DNA of 20,373 nt, taken from a virus. Positions 15,598 to 20,373 of the stretch are shown in pieces. The translations under genes and the position numbers were made by a program. How positions within the stretch are numbered: position 1 is the first letter of the stretch; each line of letters begins with the position of its first letter. The stretch is from the IMG/VR virus record IMGVR_UViG_3300042305_000261, positions 1 to 20,373 of that record; one strand, given 5' to 3'. Below the pieces are notes generated by a model. The model saw only the letters and a list, made by a program, of their open reading frames with translations, did not search any database and had not been told where the DNA came from.

Positions 15598-15789
15598 ATG
15601 GCGAACAAGCGAACTGTTGACCCGACCGCATCGGAGGCTTCCTCGAAGATTGTCGGTATCCGCATGACGGACACCCAGCTGCGACAGATTGAGGAGTTGT
15701 GTGTGAAGCATGGCATCAAGCGGTCTGTGTTGATCCGTGATTTGATTCGTCATGCCTACAACGAGGCGTTCATGCCGGAGGCGTTCTGA
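15598..15789 (+). CDS. ribbon-helix-helix DNA-binding protein
   Basis: A 63-residue protein; ATG 15598 follows the preceding stop by 1 base, so longer in-frame starts inside the annealing gene are unlikely. KIVGIRMTDTQLRQIEELCV followed by KHGIKRSVLIRDLIRHAYNE has the beta strand, turn and two helices of CopG/Arc-type repressors. Such dimers bind operators, and this one may control the recombination module or early genes. No toxin partner is recognisable next to it. The stop overlaps the next ATG. Confidence 0.7.
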   Translation: MANKRTVDPTASEASSKIVGIRMTDTQLRQIEELCVKHGIKRSVLIRDLIRHAYNEAFMPEAF

Positions 15790-15983
15790 TGGGTCGGTAT
15801 GGTGACTATGCCGCTGACGCGAACGATGAGTTGCGTCGCCGTGCTGAACTGGCTGCGACGTGGGGGATGACCCGCGAGATTGCGACCTGGGCTGAGAAGG
15901 TTGCTTTGCTGGAGGAACGCATCAGGGAACTGTCAACTGAGATTGAACGGTTGGCTAACGAACTGGCCCGCAAGTATGAGTAA
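15789..15983 (+). CDS. 64-residue coiled-coil protein
   Basis: ATG 15789 overlaps the preceding TGA. The product is almost wholly helical, with heptad-like spacing in EKVALLEERIRELSTEIERL ending ANELARKYE. It has no membrane segment or motif. It probably dimerises. It lies between a ribbon-helix-helix protein and a nuclease, overlapping the latter by 8 bases. No family recognised; coding is supported by tight coupling. Confidence 0.55.
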   Translation: MGRYGDYAADANDELRRRAELAATWGMTREIATWAEKVALLEERIRELSTEIERLANELARKYE

Positions 15984-16311
15984 AGCGAAACAAAAGGGGA
16001 CTGCCGCTGAGACTGCGGTGGTGAAGTTTCTCCGTGACAACGGGTTTCCCCATGCTGAACGGCGAGCGTTGCACGGCACCGTTGACAAGGGTGACATCAC
16101 TGGTTGCGGTCCGGTCGTGTTCGAGGTGAAGAACCACGCCAAGATGGATTTGGCTGGTTGGATCAAAGAACTGGAATCGGAAACTGTGAACGCGAAAGCT
16201 GACACGGGGGTGGTTGTCGCCAAGAAGCGTGGCACGACGAACCCTGCTGATTGGTATGCGGTTCTACCGTTCGAGTGGTTTGTGAAACTGTTGAAGGAGG
16301 CAGGTTACTGA
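15976..16311 (+). CDS. Hjc/VRR-NUC-like PD-(D/E)xK nuclease
   Basis: A 111-residue protein from ATG 15976 (a longer in-frame start at 15880 lies deep in the upstream gene and is not preferred). KGTAAETAVVKFLRDNGFPH gives the helix with E12, VDKGDITG gives D40, and VVFEVKNHAK gives E50-x-K52. Together this is the complete PD-(D/E)xK signature of archaeal-type Hjc resolvases and VRR-NUC proteins. It likely cuts branched DNA intermediates, complementing endonuclease VII. The final FEWFVKLLKEAGY forms a helix. Its stop overlaps the next ATG. Confidence 0.75.
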   Translation: MSKAKQKGTAAETAVVKFLRDNGFPHAERRALHGTVDKGDITGCGPVVFEVKNHAKMDLAGWIKELESETVNAKADTGVVVAKKRGTTNPADWYAVLPFEWFVKLLKEAGY

Positions 16312-16457
16312 TGGACACCTGTGAATGTGAATACCCAGGGCTGGCCCGCTGTCGATGCTCCGCCCGATACGACGAACGCTGCGACTACTGTGACTGGCAA
16401 TGGGACCATGACTGTCCCGGAATAGAAGGGGAAAACGAGGATGCCGAGGAATCCTGA
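16311..16457 (+). CDS. 48-residue Cys-rich small protein
   Basis: ATG 16311 overlaps the preceding TGA. The product has about eight Cys in its first 36 residues (CECEYPGLARCRCSAR, CDYCDW, DHDCPG) and an acidic tail. The spacing suggests binding of one or two zinc ions. The frame ends at 16455-16457, 17 bases inside the next gene. No known family is recognised; it is one of several small zinc-binding candidates in this region. Confidence 0.5.
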   Translation: MDTCECEYPGLARCRCSARYDERCDYCDWQWDHDCPGIEGENEDAEES

Positions 16458-16788
16458 CAACTGGCGGCACGGGGTCAACCGTTACCGTCAACACAAATGC
16501 AGGTGCGACGAGTGTTGCGCCGCATACGCCGAGTACCGGTTCAAGCTGAGGAAAAATCCTGAGGGGTCGTTCACTATTGACCCGGAGCCGTTGATCAAGT
16601 TCATTGAGAAGATGGAGGCCCCTGTTCCTGCGTCCACCCAGCAGACGTTCGCTAGGTGGCGTGAGAAAGGTGTTGATGTTTTCGTGGCTGACCGTCATTG
16701 CTGCAAGCGTGGGGCGCACCCGTTCGAGGTGTACGGTTCCGCATGGTTCGAGTTGGAGGCGCACGGTGCAAATCGTGGTGACTCTTGA
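16441..16788 (+). CDS. phage protein with HG-CRCxxC zinc motif
   Basis: A 115-residue protein. HGVNRYRQHKCRCDECCAAY at about residues 10-29 matches the HGxxxY-x-GCRCxxCRxA motif common in short actinophage and actinobacterial DNA-associated proteins. The middle is helical (LIKFIEKMEA). A second CC pair and HPFEVYGSAWFELE follow. It may bind DNA as a small regulator. Its 3' end overlaps the next gene by 23 bases, which carries its ribosome binding site inside this gene. Confidence 0.6.
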   Translation: MPRNPDNWRHGVNRYRQHKCRCDECCAAYAEYRFKLRKNPEGSFTIDPEPLIKFIEKMEAPVPASTQQTFARWREKGVDVFVADRHCCKRGAHPFEVYGSAWFELEAHGANRGDS

Positions 16789-17266
16789 CGAGTACGAGCT
16801 GGCTCACGCGGCGATGGCTGGTTGCCAGCGGCGGATAGCGTCCATCATGCGGGGCCGTCCGCAGGTGTACGGTGCCGGTGAACGGAAGAACTACTGGCAG
16901 ATAGACATTGTTGGGATGATGGCTGAGTATGCGGTGGCTAAAGCGTTTGACAGGCATTGGCAGCCTGCGACGAATCAACGTCTCGCGGATTTGCCTGGTG
17001 ATGTGGCGTACTATCAGGTGCGTTCCACGGAGCATCGTGACGGGCATTTGTTCATACATCCGCAGGACAAGGATGCGCCGTACATTCTCGCTATCGTGGC
17101 TGACAGACACATCCTGTTGGCTGGGTGGATTACGAAGAAGGAGGGTTCGAAGGTGGGTGCTATGAAGTCGCCTGATACTTGGTGGGTGCCGCAGTCGGAG
17201 CTGTGGTCGTTTGATGGTTGGCCTGATCCGGTGGTGTGGTCTGACCAGGTGCGTCCGAAAGGCTAA
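16766..17266 (+). CDS. PD-(D/E)xK-like phage protein of unknown function
   Basis: 166 residues from GTG 16766, chosen because GGAGG (16755-16759) sits 6 bases upstream; a start at 16604 has no support. DIVGMMAEYAVAKAFD supplies E54, GDVAYYQVRST supplies D79 and a Q84-x-R86 where catalytic nucleases have (D/E)xK. Then come YILAIVADRHILLAGWITKK and a WWVPQSEL ending. I recognise this layout from uncharacterised phage proteins near replication genes. The Lys-to-Arg change makes catalysis doubtful, so it may be a nuclease-fold protein with a structural or protective role. Confidence 0.6.
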   Translation: MQIVVTLDEYELAHAAMAGCQRRIASIMRGRPQVYGAGERKNYWQIDIVGMMAEYAVAKAFDRHWQPATNQRLADLPGDVAYYQVRSTEHRDGHLFIHPQDKDAPYILAIVADRHILLAGWITKKEGSKVGAMKSPDTWWVPQSELWSFDGWPDPVVWSDQVRPKG

Positions 17267-17269
17267 ACT
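17241..17269 (+). promoter_or_regulatory. possible promoter before the Rpf-like gene
   Basis: CTGACC (17241-17246, four of six matches to TTGACA) is spaced 17 bases from TAAACT (17264-17269, a TAnnnT -10). Initiation near 17276 would place the inverted repeat at 17270-17295 in the initially transcribed region. The pair is weaker than the one at 13468. It is consistent with this gene being separately expressed, since a 74-base gap separates it from the preceding gene. Confidence 0.3.
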
Positions 17270-17295
17270 CTCCTAATCCGTTTCACAGTTAGGAG
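17270..17295. promoter_or_regulatory. inverted repeat CTCCTAA/TTAGGAG between candidate promoter and Rpf-like gene
   Basis: CTCCTAA (17270-17276) and TTAGGAG (17289-17295) are perfect reverse complements separated by 12 bases. In DNA this could be a dimeric repressor site overlapping the transcription start. In RNA it would sequester AGGAG (17291-17295). No U-run follows, so it is not a typical terminator. Confidence 0.35.
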
Positions 17296-17340
17296 TTGTA
17301 TGGCCTGAATCTTGCCCTGTCCCCCGTCGAAAGGAACCCC

Positions 17341-17817
17341 ATGCGTAAAACCGCTGCCGTTCTCATCCTGTCCCTGTCCACCACAATCCTCTCATTGGGG
17401 TCTGTAAGCCCCGTAGAGGCGAGCAACACCCCAACCCCTTCCCACCCCCACCTGGATTGGTCCCGCAAGAAATACGGCGCAATCCTCCCCGATAAGTATT
17501 ACGATTCGTTGGCTCAGTGCGAAACCGGCGGCAACTGGAACCACTCCACCCGCAGCTACACAGGCGGCCTCGGCATCCACCGCCAAACCTTCCGCCGCTG
17601 GTCCAAATACCACTCAGCCAAAGGGCTAACCCCCCGCCAACAGGTCCGCGTCGCAGACGCAATCGCGTTCTCCGGGTACACCACCCGTGACGGCACCCAC
17701 ATTTGGCGTGTCGGACCTTTCGGTTGGGGTTGCGTCCGAGGATCAGCCCTCCTGAAAGCGTACATCTGCAAATCGAACCACCCGAAAGTGGTCAGATACA
17801 GGAAACGTGCCTGCTAA
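17341..17817 (+). CDS. secreted Rpf-like (resuscitation-promoting factor) transglycosylase
   Basis: 158 residues from ATG 17341, with AAGGA (17331-17335) upstream. A signal peptide spans about residues 1-27 (MRKTAAVLILSLSTTILS, ending VEA). The Rpf-type lysozyme-like domain covers about 43-150: LAQCETGGNWN with catalytic E61 after C60, GGLGIHRQTFRRW, PRQQVRVADAIAF and GPFGWGC. Rpf enzymes cleave peptidoglycan glycan strands and can wake dormant actinobacteria. It differs from the M15 endolysin in bond cut and in carrying its own export signal, and it lies 6 kb from the lysis genes. It may aid lysis, entry or host-state manipulation. Codons are strongly C-ending. Confidence 0.8.
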   Translation: MRKTAAVLILSLSTTILSLGSVSPVEASNTPTPSHPHLDWSRKKYGAILPDKYYDSLAQCETGGNWNHSTRSYTGGLGIHRQTFRRWSKYHSAKGLTPRQQVRVADAIAFSGYTTRDGTHIWRVGPFGWGCVRGSALLKAYICKSNHPKVVRYRKRAC

Positions 17818-17853
17818 GTTTCCCACAGGCGGGGGAAAACCCTGGGGGCAACC

Positions 17854-18297
17854 ATGCACATCACCTACACCACCACCACAAGGTTTTGGTCCCGCGTAGC
17901 GGTCGGCCCACCCGACCACTGCTGGGAATGGCAAGGCTCCCGCCGAGGCGACAGCTACGGACAAATCTACATACTCGGCAAACACCGAGCAGCCCACCGA
18001 GTCGCGTTCTACCTCACCCACCTTTACTGGCCCCCAGTCGTCCGACACCAATGCGACAACCGCACCTGCGTCAACCCCAACCACCTCGAAGGTGGAACAC
18101 AAACCGACAACATGAGAGACGTGGTTGACCGGGGCCGGCACTGGAACCTCAACAAAACCGTCTGCCCCCACGGACACATCTATGACACACCCAACACCTA
18201 TACTCGCCCGAACGGATCACGCGAATGTCGAACATGTCGAAGGGAACGCAAATGGCAAAACAAGAATGGTTCTGCGAACGGTGCCGAACCCGTGTGA
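17854..18297 (+). CDS. HNH endonuclease with C-terminal zinc ribbon
   Basis: A 147-residue protein. CWEWQGSRRGDSYGQIY (about 23-39), HRAAHRVAFYL, VRHQCDNRTCVNPNHLEGGT and QTDNMRDVVDRGRH form the HNH fold typical of phage free-standing and homing-type endonucleases, with His and Asn residues at the metal site. The C-terminal CPHGHIYDTPNTY and CRTCRRERKW form a second zinc-binding module. It is tandem with the Rpf-like gene and shares its C-ending codon style, unlike the preceding G/T-ending gene. The block from 17341 to 18297 may have been acquired together. It overlaps the next small gene. Confidence 0.85.
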   Translation: MHITYTTTTRFWSRVAVGPPDHCWEWQGSRRGDSYGQIYILGKHRAAHRVAFYLTHLYWPPVVRHQCDNRTCVNPNHLEGGTQTDNMRDVVDRGRHWNLNKTVCPHGHIYDTPNTYTRPNGSRECRTCRRERKWQNKNGSANGAEPV

Positions 18298-18410
18298 CTC
18301 TCTACATCAAACCCTCCCAGCCACCCATCCATCGGTGTGCTAAAAAATCCAACCAAATCTTGCCGCTGACACTGGTGGCACCAACAAAAGGGGAAACCCA
18401 TGAGCAATAA
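18252..18410 (+). CDS. 52-residue zinc-knuckle protein
   Basis: ATG 18252 with AAGGGA (18239-18244) upstream; an earlier in-frame start at 18225 lacks such a site. The product MAKQEWFCERCRTRVTLYIK ends its Cys-containing part with PIHRCAKKS, giving C-x2-C and a distal H-x-C that could bind one zinc. It overlaps the HNH gene by 46 bases and the SSB gene by 11. Function unknown. Confidence 0.5.
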   Translation: MAKQEWFCERCRTRVTLYIKPSQPPIHRCAKKSNQILPLTLVAPTKGETHEQ

Positions 18411-18816
18411 CATCACATTCACTGGCAAACTCGGGCAGGAACCCGAACTGCGGTTCACGCCCAGCGGGATGGCAATCGCAGAGTTCTCCGTTGCCGACAC
18501 CTACGGCAAGGACGACAAGAAGAAGACCACCTGGCACAACTGTGTCGCGTTCGGTCAGCTCGCAGAAAACATCTGTGGTTCGCTCCGCAAGGGTTACACC
18601 GTCATCGTCACCGGACGCTACGAACAGGACGAATACACCAAGAAGGACGGCACCAAAGGCAAGACCGTCAAGGTGATTGTTGAGGAGTGCGGCCCGTCGC
18701 TGCGGTGGGACATCTATGTGAAGGACCAGTCGGAGAAGGTGATGGCAGAGGTCGGCAAGGTCGGCAGGTCAATGCCTGCACCGTCACCGTTCGAGGACGA
18801 CGAACAGCCGTTCTGA
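18400..18816 (+). CDS. ssb: single-stranded DNA-binding protein
   Basis: A 138-residue protein with the OB-fold of bacterial and phage SSB. NNITFTGKLGQEPELRFTPS is the N-terminal strand set, followed by GMAIAEFSVAD, TTWHNCVAFGQLAENICGSL and KGYTVIVTGRYEQDEY. A short linker leads to the acidic tip FEDDEQPF, which in SSBs recruits repair and replication partners. It protects ssDNA during replication and would work with the exonuclease and annealing protein upstream. The stop overlaps the methyltransferase ATG. GGGG precedes its ATG. Confidence 0.9.
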   Translation: MSNNITFTGKLGQEPELRFTPSGMAIAEFSVADTYGKDDKKKTTWHNCVAFGQLAENICGSLRKGYTVIVTGRYEQDEYTKKDGTKGKTVKVIVEECGPSLRWDIYVKDQSEKVMAEVGKVGRSMPAPSPFEDDEQPF

Positions 18817-19928
18817 TGCGTGTTCTCAGCCTGTTCTCAGGCGTTGGGGGATTCGACATGGGGCTGGAAGCAGCTGGCATGACGACGGTGTTCCAATGCG
18901 AAATCGATAAACACGCCCGCGCTGTGCTGGATCACCATTGGCCTGATGTACCGAAATGGGATGATGTGACCACCCTCACCGGGCGGCACATCCTTGAACA
19001 CACCGACGGTGTTGATGTTGTTGCGTGGGGATCACCCTGCCAAGACCTGTCGCTCGCAGGAAAACGAGCAGGACTGTCCGGTGAACGGTCAGGTCTGTTC
19101 CATCAAGGAATCCGAATCATCAAAGAACTACGGGAGTTGAGCAATGGAACCTACCCAACCTGGTCTATTTGGGAGAATGTCGTCGGGGCCTTATCTTCCA
19201 ACGGAGGTGCCGACTTCGGGGAAGTCCTCCACGAAATGGATGAAGCAGGGGCGTGTTTCTCGGAGTGGGTCGTGCTGGATGCACAATACTTCGGAGTCCC
19301 CCAAAGGCGTAGACGAGTGTTCGTCATCTCTTGCTTTGATTTTGCAACAGCCTCAGGATGTCCCGACAAAATATTTGCTGTCGGGGAAAGCCGCTCAGGG
19401 GATTTTGCGAAGGGCAAACCGAAGGGGCAAGACTCTTCCGGCGAGGTTGCAGACAGCTTTGGAGCAGGTAGCCAGTCAGGTCACACAGACGACAACGGAG
19501 TCCTCCGAGGAACTGTGACATCGAAATGGGCGAAAGGTTCCGGTGGCCCCGCTGGGGATGAGGCATACAACTTGGTGGTTGAGGAACAACCGGTGGCGTA
19601 CACGGTGCGGAACCGTGAAGGCAAACCCGGTGGAGGAAAAGGCCCGCTCGTATCGGAAGACACCAGTCTCACATTGGCCCGTGCCAACGATCAAGTGCTG
19701 TTCGTAGAACCAGTAGCGAACACTTTGCGTGTTGGTTCCGAGATTGGTGAACGCGGCGATGGTTCAGACAATTTGATTGTGGAACAAGAATACCGCGGGA
19801 TTATCGGGTCAGACATTGTTGGGCTGCTCGCCGCATCTGACTGGAAGTTTCCGCAACAGCAACAAGTAGACGAAAACAAAATCGTAATACAAGATGTGGT
19901 TCACGAAGTCTCGCCGCGCACAGAATGA
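18816..19928 (+). CDS. C5-cytosine DNA methyltransferase, N-terminal catalytic part (frame broken)
   Basis: 370 residues from ATG 18816, which overlaps the SSB stop. Motifs of the Dcm type appear in order: LFSGVGGFDMGLEAAG (I, AdoMet binding), GSPCQDLSLAGKRAG (IV, catalytic C75), IWENVVGA (VI, about 119-125) and FGVPQRRRRVFVI (VIII, about 159-171). A long target-recognition region with TVRN and TLARAND segments follows. The frame ends at 19928 without motifs IX-X. These continue in the +1 frame, and reading would be restored if one base near 19893 were skipped. The enzyme would methylate phage DNA against restriction. A sequencing error, inactivation, frameshifting or a split enzyme are all possible. 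Confidence 0.85.
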   Translation: MRVLSLFSGVGGFDMGLEAAGMTTVFQCEIDKHARAVLDHHWPDVPKWDDVTTLTGRHILEHTDGVDVVAWGSPCQDLSLAGKRAGLSGERSGLFHQGIRIIKELRELSNGTYPTWSIWENVVGALSSNGGADFGEVLHEMDEAGACFSEWVVLDAQYFGVPQRRRRVFVISCFDFATASGCPDKIFAVGESRSGDFAKGKPKGQDSSGEVADSFGAGSQSGHTDDNGVLRGTVTSKWAKGSGGPAGDEAYNLVVEEQPVAYTVRNREGKPGGGKGPLVSEDTSLTLARANDQVLFVEPVANTLRVGSEIGERGDGSDNLIVEQEYRGIIGSDIVGLLAASDWKFPQQQQVDENKIVIQDVVHEVSPRTE

Positions 19929-20373
19929 CCAAGACTACGAAACCTGGATTGTGGGGGGGGTGTCACCGACGTTGAACGCGTTTGACAACGCTCACGAAAC
20001 CAGGGCAACCGTGCTAATCATTGACGGGCGGCGCACCGGAGATGTTCGAGTAACAACCGAACCTGTTTACACATTGGAGGCCCGTATGGGTACTGGAGGA
20101 AACAACGTCCCCGTGATAGCAAACCAAAACGAGGAACCATCAATGCAAGTACGCAGACTCACCCCCATCGAATGCGAACGTTTGATGGGCTGGCCCGACA
20201 ACCACACCGCCACCGGAACAGCTGGCCCCGTATCAGACACGAACCGCTACAAAATGTGCGGCAACGGAGTCGCCTCACCCGTTGCCGAATGGATCGGTGA
20301 AGCCATCATGCGATGCCGTCCCGATGCTGAACCACGCTCGTTCATGGACCACTACCTTGACCAGCTTGAAGCT
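19894..20373 (+). CDS. C5-cytosine methyltransferase, C-terminal part in shifted frame (3' end outside window)
   Basis: The frame opens after TAA 19885-19887; ATG 19894 is the first start and it runs to the window edge, 160 codons. It carries FTKSRRAQNDQDYETW, SPTLNAFDNAHETRATVLII and EARMGTGGNNVPV of the target-recognition domain, then RRLTPIECERLMGWPDNHT (motif IX) and MCGNGVASPVAEWIGEAI (motif X). These complete the enzyme begun at 18816. Joining Q at 19890-19892 to M at 19894 gives a natural-looking chain with one extra G at 19893. It overlaps the N-terminal frame by 35 bases. No strong ribosome binding site precedes the ATG, so independent translation is doubtful but possible. Confidence 0.75.
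   Translation, partial: MWFTKSRRAQNDQDYETWIVGGVSPTLNAFDNAHETRATVLIIDGRRTGDVRVTTEPVYTLEARMGTGGNNVPVIANQNEEPSMQVRRLTPIECERLMGWPDNHTATGTAGPVSDTNRYKMCGNGVASPVAEWIGEAIMRCRPDAEPRSFMDHYLDQLEA

Noticed and set aside
17820-17838. TTTCCC/GGGAAA hairpin after the Rpf-like gene as a terminator
   Set aside because: The stem is only 6 base pairs, the downstream arm has no U-run, and the G-rich side leads directly to the ribosome site of the HNH gene.
19953-19960. Run of eight G as the cause of the methyltransferase frame break
   Set aside because: The +1 frame already carries homologous sequence upstream of the run (FTKSRRAQNDQDYETW from about 19900), so the break lies near 19893 and not in the run.

Overview
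The window reads as part of a tailed double-stranded DNA phage genome, or a prophage or assembled viral contig, whose host is probably an actinobacterium. Every gene I can support lies on the + strand. Genes are packed with ATGA or TGATG junctions, and there is no gene-free stretch longer than about 80 bases. The host inference rests on a secreted Rpf-type transglycosylase (a family largely confined to Actinobacteria), long Thr/Pro mucin-like linkers of the kind common in Acidimicrobiia, and TAnnnT-type -10 elements. It is an inference, not a proof. Terminase, portal, capsid, polymerase and integrase genes are not in view, so virion morphology and lifestyle cannot be settled.

Layout. (1) About 1-9000 is a virion-structure and adsorption region. 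It holds a partial conserved phage protein, an Ig-like baseplate-type protein, a Gly-Pro-Thr collagen-like fibre, four small fibre-like proteins of which three are paralogues, a GT2 glycosyltransferase, two small Lys-rich proteins (one DUF6496-like), a probable neck/adaptor protein, a 613-residue nozzle-like protein and a tail-collar fibre. (2) About 9000-11920 is a lysis region: a holin-like protein, a secreted Thr-rich membrane-anchored protein, three further small membrane proteins and an M15-type endolysin. (3) About 11920-13060 is a two-gene cassette, a YhhQ/VUT-family 7-deazapurine transporter followed by a half-size tRNA-guanine-transglycosylase-like protein (DpdA-like). Together they predict 7-deazaguanine modification of the phage DNA from an imported precursor. 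(4) About 13090-17270 is a recombination and nuclease module: YqaJ-type exonuclease, endonuclease VII, Rad52/ERF-like annealing protein, ribbon-helix-helix regulator, Hjc/VRR-like nuclease, small Cys-rich proteins and another PD-(D/E)xK-like protein. (5) About 17240-20373 carries an Rpf-like transglycosylase with a possible promoter of its own, an HNH endonuclease, a zinc-ribbon peptide, SSB, and a C5-cytosine methyltransferase whose reading frame is broken near 19893 and continues in another frame to the window end.

The most interesting system is the transporter plus mini-TGT pair. It would let the phage replace guanine by a 7-deazaguanine without carrying the preQ0 biosynthesis genes, next to a second DNA-modification strategy (cytosine methylation) and a dense set of nucleases. 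Other points of note are the collagen-like GPT fibre beside a glycosyltransferase, a tandem family of fibre paralogues, and several genes shorter than 60 codons (3655, 4869, 5000, 10361, 11407, 13094, 16311, 18252) that are easy to miss.
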